From Nematostella vectensis (Eukaryota; Cnidaria; Anthozoa; Actiniaria; Edwardsiidae), in NCBI RefSeq assembly GCF_932526225.1, contig NC_064037.1, forward strand, positions 3,312,996-3,376,995: 64,000 nucleotides of DNA, read 5' to 3'. How positions within the stretch are numbered: position 1 is the first letter of the stretch; every line of letters starts with the position of its first letter. Position numbers and translations under genes: made by a program. Shown here piece by piece: positions 55,228 to 64,000 of the stretch. Under the pieces are notes generated by a model, which was not told the DNA's origin, did no database searches, and saw nothing but the letters and a program-made list of their open reading frames with translations.

Positions 55228-55772
55228 GGCCGGAGTGCCTTGGGCTCTCAGGTATCAATGTACAGGACTTGGTCCAGATATAGTAAGTAAAAACGTGGCA
55301 TATTCCTAAAGCTCTCAGGCACCTAAAGTACCAGGACTTTACTAATTGGATCAATCAAACAGGATAGCATAGCATTGATATATTCCTAAAGCTCTCAGGT
55401 ACGCAAGTACCAGGACTCTATAAATTGGGTCCACCAAATAGGATATATGATAAGGAAAAACGTGGCATATCCCTAAAGCTCTCAGTCAACTAAAGTACCA
55501 GGACTTTTCTAATTGGATCCACCAAATAGGATAGCATAGCATTGATATACCCCTAGAGCTCTCAGGTAAGCAAGAACCAAACTTTAGGATATAGAGTAAG
55601 TAAAAACGTAGCACATCCCTAAAGCTCTCAGGTACTAAGTACCAAGACTCTATTAATTGGATCCACCAAATAAGATAGCGTAAAATATAGTGCGATATAC
55701 GTATCCCTAAAGCTCTCAGGTACCTACAGTTTGTATCAGGACTTCATTAATTGGATCCAACAAATAGGATAC
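55228..55772. repeat. ~80-88-bp tandem repeat, about seven copies
   Basis: Units share TATTCCTAAAGCTCTCAGGT, then ACCAAGTACCAGGACTCTAT and TAATTGGATCCACCAAATAG, with anchors at about 55230, 55308, 55388, 55476, 55555, 55621 and 55707. Divergence between units is about 15%. Confidence 0.88.
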
Positions 55773-56106
55773 AATAGCACACATAATAAACTTTTTTTCC
55801 TCAGACACTCCCCCTCACCTCTGCCCCCTTTCTTCCTACTCAACTCCCTGCTTCTAAGCATCCAAAAGGCGACCGCGTTCTCGTCGATAGCGCGCAAATC
55901 TCATGCAGCACGGCGACCTTACCCTTTCGTGCTCGTTACTTTGAAATGTAAGAAACCCATATAATAACAATAGATTTAGGTGCTTACGGACTCCCGCCAT
56001 TTTGAATAATTTTCCCGCGCTTTCCTTGTTTTGATTCGAGTCGTTTTCCCCGCTTGATCGTCCCGGCCTTCGAAACCACTTAGAAGTTTTAGCGCGACAA
56101 AAAGGA

Positions 56107-57735
56107 TGCTTTAACGTGCTCGCTCCTAAGCGGAGCTGTGAACATGAGACTCTATCTGCTACAAAAGGTCAAATTACGCAATGCGTGCAATCGCTTTCAC
56201 AAATGAATCTAGGAAAAGAGGGGAAATCTACCTCTCATCTAGGCTTTACTTCCAAACGCATTAATATATTTAGAGGAGAAATATTCACGCTTTACTTGAC
56301 AACAATCACTATCTGTCAAATTGTGGTTTTGTTAGCAAGGTCAAATTCCTTCTACACGCCTACGTAGTCAAGTAAACTGGTAAAGCGCGAATATACTCCT
56401 CTAAACAAATTGTGAGAAAATACTAACAATACTCTTTAAAGTAGATTCCTTATTCGGATAAATATTTAAAAAGAAATCAGGCGTTTTGAAATACCATTTC
56501 CTTATTAAAGAAATGTTTAGAAAATATAAAAGAACCCTCTTTTTAGTCTATTCCTTATTCGGATTAGTAGTTAAAACGAAATCAGGCGTTATGAAATACC
56601 ATTTCCTTATTCGAGAAATGTTTAGAAAACACAACCGACCCTCTTTTTAGTCTATTCCTTATTCAGATAAGTAGTTAAAACGAGATCGGGAGTTATTAAA
56701 TACCATTTCCTTTTTCGAGCACTCCTTCGAAAGGAGTCATTAAAACGAAATCAGGCGTTATAAAATACAGTTCCTTATTCGAGAAATGTTTAGAAAACAC
56801 TAATGACCCTCTTTTTAGTCTATTCCTTATTCGGATAAGTAGTTAAAACGAAATCAGGCGTTATGAAATACCATTTCCTTATTCGAGAAATGTTTAGAAA
56901 ACACTAATGACCCTCTTTTTAGTCTATTCCTTATTCGGATAAGTAGTTAAAAAGAAATCAGGCGTTTTGAAATACCATTTCCTTATTAAAGAAATGTTTA
57001 GAAAATATAAAAGAACCCTTTTTTAGTCTATTCCTTATTCGGATTAGTAGTTAAAACGAAATCAGGCGTTATGAAATACCATTTCCTTATTCGAGAAATG
57101 TTTAGAAAACACAACCGACCCTCTTTTTAGTCTATTCCTTATTCGGATATGTAGTTAAAACGAGATCGGGAGTTATTAAATACCATTTCCTTTTTCGAGA
57201 ACTCTTTCGAAAGGAGTCGTTAAAGCGAAATCGCGCGTTATGAAATTTCATTTCCTCTATTGAGAAATGACGAGCAAACACTGACAACCCTCTTCATAGT
57301 CTATTCCTTATTCAGATAAGTCGTAAAACGAAATCGGACGTTGAGAGATTCCATTTCTTTATTCGCGAAAACTAACTTGAATAAGGAACAAAACCCTATT
57401 CGTGTTTCTGCGCTAATCTATTTGTTTTGTCAGAGCCTTATCTAGTAGCCAAGGTGTCAATTGACAACAAGCACTATCTCGTCAAATTGTGGTTTTGTTA
57501 GCAAGGTCAAATTCCTTTTACACGAGTACGTAGTCAAGTAAAGCGTGAATATTTCTCCTCTAAATATTATATTAATGCGTTTGGAAGGAAAGCCCAATAT
57601 ACAAATACAATCATTAGATGATAGGTAGATTTCCTCTCTTTTCCTAGATTCATTTGCGTAATTTGACCTTTTGTAGCAGATAGAATCTCATGTTCACAGC
57701 TCCTCTTAGCAGCAAAGCACGTGAAAGCAACCAGA
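56107..57735. mobile_element. 1.6-kb long-TIR element with internal tandem repeats
   Basis: The arms at 56107-56300 and about 57545-57735 are inverted repeats (for example GAGCTGTGAACATGAGACTC against GAATCTCATGTTCACAGCTC, and AACGCATTAATATATTTAGA against ATATTAATGCGTTTGG). Between arms and core, each side also carries a module of about 75 bp (CAAATTGTGGTTTTGTTAGC) in the same orientation, bounded by TTTACTTGAC / GTCAAGTAAA. The core is the tandem array at 56440-57350. No transposase is encoded. Confidence 0.75.
56440..57350. repeat. Tandem array with higher-order 482-bp period
   Basis: Basic units of roughly 85-105 bp carry TATTCCTTATTCGGATAAGT, AGTTAAAACGAAATCAGGCG and TTCCTTATTCGAGAAATG. 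A diagnostic variant (CCTTATTAAAGAAATGTTTA with GAAAATATAAAAGAACCC) occurs at about 56500 and again 482 bp later, showing that a multi-unit block was duplicated. It forms the core of the TIR element at 56107-57735. Confidence 0.85.
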
Positions 57736-58259
57736 ATTATCCGACGAAAATGCTGTTGGACTTGTTCTTAATAAACTGTAATGCCTAAATACTGTTTCAA
57801 CTCGAATTAAAAGGTATCATGTAAGTCCCCCCCCCCCCCCCCCCCGGATTTGAATAAGGAACTGAGCGAAAAAGAAAACAGACGAATAAGGAACTGCGAA
57901 TAAGGAACCAGAATCACACTGGTACCAAAAGCCCTTGAATTTCTAATAGATTCCTAATAGATTCCTTTGTTTAACCAAAAGCATGTGCTTAGCGATGTGT
58001 GTACTCTGGTGATCGAGGACCTCGTGACTTCGTTTGCTTTCCTGTAGATGCATCAAACATTGAAGAACAGAAACTCCTCCACATAGATAACCACTACAAA
58101 ATCGTAGCCGGCCGCATGCACCCTAGCTTTTGTTGGAACTATACCTCTAGTTTGATTTTGGAGCTTAGATTTTCGGTGATCTGTCAGCTGCGCTATCACG
58201 CTCTTCCGGCGATGTAACATAAATCGCGCCGGCTTTTTTATTAAGTTTTGTCGCTTATG
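57736..58259. other. Intergenic spacer with poly(C)
   Basis: Contains a C tract of about 17 at 57829-57845, followed by words (GAATAAGGAACTG) related inversely to the CCTTATTC array upstream. A 72-aa open frame at 57999-58217 has no recognised family and is not called. Confidence 0.4.
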
Positions 58260-58263
58260 TTAA

Positions 58264-58509
58264 AGCCGCATTGTCACCAGTTTACTTCCGGAGGTCCGCC
58301 GAAAACCTCAACCGTTAAAAGACAAAATAATCTATTAGAATCCGAGATATTTAACAGGCCATCCGCTCTAAATTATCAATCACATCCTCAAAGAAACTTC
58401 CAATGGACACACTGCTTTCAACATTTTGAAACATTTTTCGCGTTTTCCGTTAAAAATCATCGAATATTGTTAGGTAATCGGCCGGAAGTAAACTGGTGAC
58501 AATGCGGCT
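58264..58509. mobile_element. TTAA-flanked MITE, copy 2
   Basis: A 246-bp element, the reverse complement of the copy at 24219-24464, with the same inverted termini and TTAA on both sides (58260-58263 and 58510-58513). Internal differences are few (for example GTTAGGTAATCGGCC against the reverse of GTCAATTACGTAAC). Confidence 0.9.
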
Positions 58510-58533
58510 TTAAATCCTCAACTAGGCAGTGCT

Positions 58534-58798
58534 ATGTCATACTTACCAGACTCAAAGATACAAGTGTTTTACCAACACCTATGGCTTTATCATACTTACC
58601 AGACTCAAAGATACAAGTGTTTTACCAACACCTATGGCTTTATCATACTTACCAGACTCAAAGATACAAGTGTTTTACCAACACCTATGGCTTTATCATA
58701 CTTACCAGACTCAAAGATACAAGTGTTTTACCAACACCTATGGCTTTATCATACTTACCAGACTCAAAGATACAAGTGTTTTACCAACACCTATGGTG
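58534..58798. repeat. 53-bp perfect tandem repeat, five copies
   Basis: Five virtually identical copies of TCATACTTACCAGACTCAAA, GATACAAGTGTTTTACCAAC, ACCTATGGCTTTA start at 58534, 58587, 58640, 58693 and 58746. The near-perfect identity indicates very recent expansion or active homogenisation. Confidence 0.97.
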
Positions 58799-59045
58799 TC
58801 AATATCAAGCCGCAAATCTTGTACGATGACAGCAATATGAAGTCACTCCGAAGCAACCACAGAGGCAGTATTTTTTAACTTCCGGTTGCATGCGGCTCGT
58901 TATGTTGTGTTGTGACGTGATCCCTTTCTCGTTTGCAGCCGCTCGTGTCGGAATCACGCAAGTTCCGTGTCAGGGGCTCGTGTCGGAATCACGCAACGTT
59001 TCTTGTCGGGGAACTTTGCGTGACACCGACACGTCTCCTGCTTCT

Positions 59046-59140
59046 ACTCTGTTACTTTCCAAACACTTAACAAATACAGATAAGCCACAATAATAATTAT
59101 ATGTCTTTGTGTTACTGATTTTACAAAAAAAATATTGAAA
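59046..59140 (-). pseudogene. Relic copy of SLC43-like intron 1 sequence
   Basis: TTACTTTCCAAACACTTAAC, AAATACAGATAAGCCACAAT and AATAATTATAT match SLC43-like intron 1 at 53372-53470 at about 85%, in the same orientation. With the exon fragment at 62306-62482 it marks a partial duplication of the transporter gene. Confidence 0.7.
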
Positions 59141-60346
59141 TGTATGCATTCTCGTAGTAGGTTTAGGTGACCATTTGCCGAATTTTGCCGTCGTCCCGGC
59201 GAATGAATTGGCCGTCGCAACTGGACTATACGACGGCCGTTGGAATAAAATACAATACCATCCGAATTGAATAAATAATATTCCATTTCAAACGTTATGA
59301 GCAATACCCAAATTAACCGTTAGATATAGGGATAACTCGTAGCGTGTCGTTCTGCTTTTTAAAAGACAGTCTCCTTTTTTTTACGCGACGAAGTGGAGGA
59401 AGTAGAGAAAAAAAAGGCTGAATATATTGACGAACGTTGTTGTTGTTTATTATCCTAGCCACCAAGTCCACGCTGAATAGAAAGCGAAAAGACACGTACA
59501 GTGGTCTGTTTTCTAATCTAAACATGTAAAGTCGTTTGTTGACGGTATTGCATCTCAATATTCGATCTTGTTATGCTAATGCATGGTGTTGGATCGCGGG
59601 GTCACGCAAAGAGCGTAAAAAAAATCAAACGAAGGCCGTCGGAATAGAAGAACCGTCGGGACTGAATCGCCGTCCCAAACGTGGACAATGGCCTGTAAAG
59701 ATTAAGATAAAGAAAAAATAGTAGCAGAAGGAGACAAACGATAAGTTTGCGAGTGTAAAGACGTTCAACAAATGATTGGGATAAAGAAAACAGAAAGCAG
59801 AGGAGACAAACGATGAGTTTCGAGTGTAATATTGCGACCGGCAATTTACTGAGAAGACAAATTTGGCAAGGTAGATTCTTTATCGTACATAAAAGCTGTA
59901 ATGTAAACGTAAACCAAGGCAAACCAGACCAAATGTTCGTGTATCGAATATTATCTTTAATTTGTGTATCGTGTACCGAATATATCTGTAATAAAGCCAA
60001 TTTCTTGAAGTTGTTGTCATTGATTGTTTTGGATCCGTTTAAGCCGTGATTCATAACAGTTTAGGCGATTTTCCTCCCTCATCTCGGTTAACCTCCTCCC
60101 CACTCGTAATAAAGTACAACAGGGTAGGAAGCTCCACGAGTTGGCAAACACAACGTCCACTCTTCGAGGCAACTTTTTCAGCAAAAAACGGACAGCTTTT
60201 CCCTTTAAAATCCTATATGCCATGAAAGAATAATTTCTTAACACATCTTTCGAAGAGAATAATCCAAAAGGCCAGAATTACCCTGCTATATTTCGCTGCA
60301 AAGTCGAAATTTACCGTTCTTATATGGTGTTGACAGTAGTCCACTG
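59141..60346. other. Spacer without recognised genes
   Basis: Open frames here (for example 59602-60054 minus) show no family resemblance or splice context. GACGGCCGT/CGGCGAATG-type CpG words recur near 59190-59240 and 59620-59680, possibly from an unidentified element. Confidence 0.3.
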
Positions 60347-61671
60347 AGCGCGGTCGGGGCCTGAACACAATAAAGAATACAATGGCGCTCTGTACAGGAC
60401 CCGAAATGATCCCAGGACCCGAAACGATCCCAGGACCCGAAGTGATCCCCAAAAGTACCCCAACTGATCCCGGGACCCGAAACGATACCGAGAAGTCCCC
60501 GAAATCAACCCCACGGAATTGCGGTAATGGACAAAGAGAAAGCAGAAGAAAGCACTTCCAATTCTTAAAGCATAATTAAGGGTTGACAGCGAATCCATTT
60601 TTAAATAACATGACTTAAAAAACTTAAATTCCAATACAATACTTCTATCTATTACATTGCCCTGGCGGTAAACCCATAAACAGAGTCCAAAACAAATACA
60701 CAACCTTTAATTGCTACTGAAAGGAGTACAACATGAACATAGCACAGCCAAAGCACAGCCTAGCTCAGAACAACCAAACTTTTGACCTTCAAACATTTGC
60801 AGTTCCAACACATGACTCTGACACTATAAATCTCGTTCCCGGTAAACATCACCCCTAAAAATCTATATTAATTTGGCAACCAAACGTGTTTTTCACCACG
60901 AAATCCATGTTCACACGGGCGAATATTTACCGACAGCCGGTTTGGCCGAGAAGATGGAATGACAAAAGCAGACTGAGTAATGCACTCGAACAACCCTTTT
61001 ACTACCGTTGCAAAATATTAAGAGATGTGGCTTTTGTTGAAAGCAATATGTCGAAATATGTGAGTTTTGAATTTCTGTAGTAGTGCGTACACCACTGCAT
61101 GATTTCTCTCTATCTCTCTTTATGATAGGTCTTTCATTCACCGAACACAAACAAACATTTTTCTACGGGAAAGCAGAGGCATGTCTAATCTGTGGAGACT
61201 TTCTTTTATGACTTCTTATTTATAAATTATTTATTCACGCCTGGTTCTTCAAATTACCATTACGGGAATTTTTATTTGACCCCAACCGCTGACTCAACCA
61301 AACTGTCGAAAACTGTATTTCCCGCGCAGTCGTATATAAAAATCTCAATACTATGGTTTTAGTTAATTCAAATTTCTGGTAACAAAATAAGTAACAAAAA
61401 TGACGCTAAAATGTTTCATATGTTTTTAAAACTGAAAGCCAATCCTTTCACATTCCTTTTGTTTGTTCATTACTGCAATTCCTAGGGGTTCATTTCGGGA
61501 ACTCTTGGGGATCGTTTCGGGTCCCGGGATCAGTTGGGGTACTTTTGGGGATCATTTCGGGTCCTGGGATCGTTTCGGGTCCTGGGATCATTTCGGGTCC
61601 TGTACAGCCTCTCTTCAACTAATAAAACCGCTGTATTTTGTATTGTGTCCAGGCTACCACCGCGCTCAGGG
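60347..61671. mobile_element. 1.3-kb TIR element with repeated CGGGTCCTGGGATC ends
   Basis: The left arm (CTGAGCGCGGTCGGGGCCTG, then CAGGACCCGAAATGATCCCA repeated) and the right arm (GGGATCATTTCGGGTCCTG repeated, then CCACCGCGCTCAG) are inverted. Each arm has three to five short GATC-containing subrepeats of 15-20 bp. The core (about 60560-61460) has no transposase. Confidence 0.78.
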
Positions 61672-62169
61672 GACCGAACGTTGTTCAGCACACTGTAACA
61701 CAGGTAACTCGGTTTGTATTCTAGTCGCAAGAGAATTTGTATCGTGATGAAAAAATGGAAAATTAAATAAAATAGACTTCATAGTGGACTCACTTTATTC
61801 TTGTCTCTTTGGGATCTCTCCTGAGTATTATGGGCGCATTTTACTAACTCGTTTCCCTTTCAGCACCCATACATGACGAGAGAAGAAGAGAGAAGGTTGC
61901 ACCATTCTCCGTAGCCCGAGGTCTCCGAGAATTCGGCACTAAAAATATCGAAAAAAATGCTCTAAATCACCTCAAAATCGAATGAAACTAAAGTCGCCTT
62001 CCCTTTTTTGCGTAGGAAAACTTGGCATAGATTTTTTTTCTTAGCTGACTTTGAGCGCTCTGTCACGATGCTTGAACCGACCAGCCATGCACCCAACTGA
62101 CATTTCGGTCGGCTTGGAAGACGCTTGTCAAACAAACATATTTTCCCGCCCTGACCCGGACCTGTCAAA

Positions 62170-62304
62170 ACCACTTGATAAAATCTTATGCACCAGCGCC
62201 CTAAGGGGAGCCGTCAGGTTTTCCCATTTCTTGTTTACATGAGGTCGCTTTTTGACTTGACGGCTCCCATTAGGGCGCGGGTGTGTAAGATTTGATCAAG
62301 TGGT
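62170..62304. mobile_element. 135-bp near-palindromic element
   Basis: ACCACTTGATAAAATCTTAT with CAGCGCCCTAAGGGGAGCCG at the left and CGGCTCCCATTAGGGCGCGG with AAGATTTGATCAAGTGGT at the right form arms of about 48 bp around a spacer of about 35 bp. It abuts the SLC43 pseudogene fragment. Confidence 0.85.
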
Positions 62305-62305
62305 A

Positions 62306-62482
62306 GACAATCGTCGAGGAAGAGCTTCTTTTATCACAAATATAAAAGACGGCCAGCCAATGAAAGGAATATAGAAAATTGCACACAGCGCATACTGGGA
62401 AAAAGAGTGCCCGCCATGTTTGGTTGTGAGTCGTGTTGGAGAGAGTCGATGAGACGAAGAATAAAAAGGTCGCTTTTAGCAC
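62306..62482 (-). pseudogene. Broken duplicate of SLC43-like exon 1
   Basis: The minus strand reads FLFFVSSTLSNTTHNQT, like the region around the transporter start at 54240 (NMTHNQT, with the start Met changed to Thr). It has small deletions that shift the frame before the GWPS motif. Similarity to 54100-54285 is about 88% at DNA level and ends next to the palindrome at 62304. No downstream exons follow in order. Confidence 0.88.
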
Positions 62483-63195
62483 ATAATTTGTGGGCCTCAT
62501 ACTTTAGCGGAGCTCGCGCGAAACACCCCGCGCGCGATTCTACTTTTGAATCGCGTGGAAAAATTATATACAACTATAAAGAAAGCAGTCCATTGAGGGC
62601 GCTTATCTCATTTTGGCGGAAAATACCAGCTTCTGAATCTATTGAGAACACAACTTTATTTGAGATAAACTGAAACGACAGAAAAATGGTGTTAGACTTT
62701 TAATAAATTGATGATAATATAGTTGTAATGTGATAATGTCAATGCGTGGTTTACACCATATTCAAGTGGTGCTTGTTGGAATTTGTAGGGGAGAGGGGAG
62801 GGGACGCTTATTGGGAAGAGGTCGCTTATTCCAAAATCCGAAGTCGAGTGGAGGGGGATGCTTATTGGGGAGGGGGCGCTTATTCAAAGGATGACACTTA
62901 GTCGAATCATTACGGTACATGTACATAACAAGACATGATCAAATGCGCTTCACATGTGACTGATATTAGACGTCGTCGGTGTCGGGGCCCCGTCTCGATG
63001 CATTCAAATGGTAGATTTTTACACTAAAGTTAGAATTTTCACTTGGCTGGAGATGGCTCATATCCCCCGAGATAACTCGCTTAATGTGAACAGGCCGTAA
63101 TACAGGTCAATGGGGTGAGGGACAAGACGAGGGTTTTTAAGTCCCCAATCTAGATAGCCAGGATAACTCGAATTCTTCACTACTCAAACTCGGGT
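62483..63195. other. Spacer with GGGGA-rich and GATAACTCG-type repeats
   Basis: At 62785-62890 there are repeated GGGGAGGGG(A/G)CGCTTATT motifs. From about 63060 the words GATAACTCGAATT and GATAACTCGCTTAATG appear and continue after the inserted element (to about 63440), suggesting a host MITE of the kind at 18726. No gene. Confidence 0.4.
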
Positions 63196-63351
63196 CAGTA
63201 GCGGATCTAGGGGGAGGGTTTAGGGGGTTTAAACCTCCTCCTTTGCTGGGCGTCCAGAAAGCCATATGTAACAAAACATACTCCCATTCCCCCTTTGTCA
63301 CTCAACGAAACATCCCCCCCCCCCTTTAGCGAAAAGCTAGATCCGCCCCTG
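63196..63351. mobile_element. 156-bp MITE with CGGGT target duplication, nested
   Basis: CAGTAGCGGATCTAGGGGGA at the left and GCTAGATCCGCCCCTG at the right are inverted. CGGGT flanks both sides (63191-63195, 63352-63356). It interrupts a GATAACTCGAATT-type sequence. Similar single ends (GGGCGGATCTAGGGG) occur at about 43199. Confidence 0.8.
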
Positions 63352-63773
63352 CGGGTAACTCAAATTCTTTTTTGACTCGAATTCGAATAACTCGCGTTTC
63401 CTGTTCTCTCGAGCTCGGATAACTCGAATTCCCCGCTGGGAATGAGCGCTTATAAGGATGATTTTTCACGTTTTCGTAAACGTGAATCTTAGAAATATGA
63501 CGCTAATTATATTCCGGTTCAAAATTTTATTATATCTCGATAACTATTTGAATATAAGACAATATCCACATCCCTGCGCCACCAACATCACTTTCTAAAG
63601 CAGGGACGTGATTACAGCCATTAGACGAAATATGAACCAAGACTGTTTTAGACACAGTGTTTATTTATATTATCTAGCTTCTACACGTTTGATCAAACTT
63701 TCAAAAGGACACAATATGGACCAGACATTATTATCTGCAAATGCAAAAGCAAAACAACACATCAAACATGTTA

Positions 63774-63992
63774 GAGAGCTTCAACACGAACGGAATCAAA
63801 AACGGCGCGCGCGCTCATGAATTGCTGAAAAACGGCGTTGACGTCCGTCCGTGACAGGAAATCTCGAACGGCATTTTCCCTATTTTTACGTTCTATGCGC
63901 GCGGTCACGGACGTCAACGCCGTTTTTCAGCTATTCGTGAGCGTGCGCGCCGTTTTTGATGCCGTTCGTGTTGACTTGCTTAAGCTCTCTAT
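63774..63992. mobile_element. 219-bp foldback element
   Basis: AGAGAGCTTCAACACGAACG ... CGTTGACGTCCGTCCGTGAC is mirrored by GTCACGGACGTCAACGCCGT ... AACACGAACGGCATCAAAAA (as its complement) ending AAGCTCTCT. The arms of about 85 bp pair around a core of about 45 bp. A short open frame into the left arm (63716-63820) is not called as a gene. Confidence 0.82.
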
Positions 63993-64000
63993 TATCTTTG

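Noticed and set aside
57999-58217. 72-aa open frame with a possible internal acceptor
   Set aside because: No donor partner, no homologous family and no adjacent exons.

Overview
This is a eukaryotic nuclear window from an intron-rich animal genome, most likely an anthozoan cnidarian (Nematostella-like sea anemone). That placement is inference: genes have 2 to 22 exons with GT-AG introns, proteins align end to end with animal families, introns carry many small terminal-inverted-repeat elements and minisatellites, and one beta-adaptin-type gene is present. There are no prokaryotic features, no CRISPR arrays and no recognisable tRNA or rRNA gene.

Seven genes can be reconstructed exon by exon. 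Left to right they are: the 5' part of an IQANK1-like IQ/ankyrin gene (minus, leaves the window at base 1); RPA1, the large subunit of replication protein A (minus, 22 exons, 617 aa); ADO, cysteamine / N-terminal-cysteine dioxygenase (plus, 10 exons, 239 aa), head-to-head with RPA1 across 205 bp; the beta subunit of AP-1/AP-2 clathrin adaptors (plus, 22 exons, 939 aa); a fascin-like beta-trefoil protein ending in a possible CaaX box (minus, 2 exons, 275 aa), tail-to-tail with the adaptin gene; a two-exon gene coding for a helical N-terminus joined to an NHL-type beta-propeller (minus, 532 aa); and an SLC43-like MFS transporter (minus, 9 exons, 510 aa). From about 54.3 kb to the end there is no intact gene: the region holds tandem arrays, terminal-inverted-repeat elements and decayed duplicates of the SLC43-like gene. 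The genes are unrelated housekeeping or accessory genes, not a pathway cluster.

The most unusual feature is how minisatellites relate to splicing. Intron 18 of the adaptin gene (3.6 kb) is almost entirely a 30-bp array of about 119 copies. Intron 5 begins with a 36-bp array in which nearly every unit repeats the exon 5 / intron 5 splice-donor junction, in frame and without a stop. Exon 12 and its donor are duplicated in frame by a 177-bp tandem repeat, and a decayed copy of the exon 13 acceptor and 5' end lies just upstream of exon 13. RPA1 intron 16 is likewise mostly a 28-bp array. Other notable items are two identical-length TTAA-flanked MITEs, a GC-AG intron in RPA1, a Penelope-type GIY-YIG endonuclease remnant, and a duplicate of the NHL gene's 5' end that now overlaps the 3' end of the SLC43-like gene.

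All exon coordinates were worked out by eye from splice consensus, reading-frame continuity and remembered family sequences. No database search was run.
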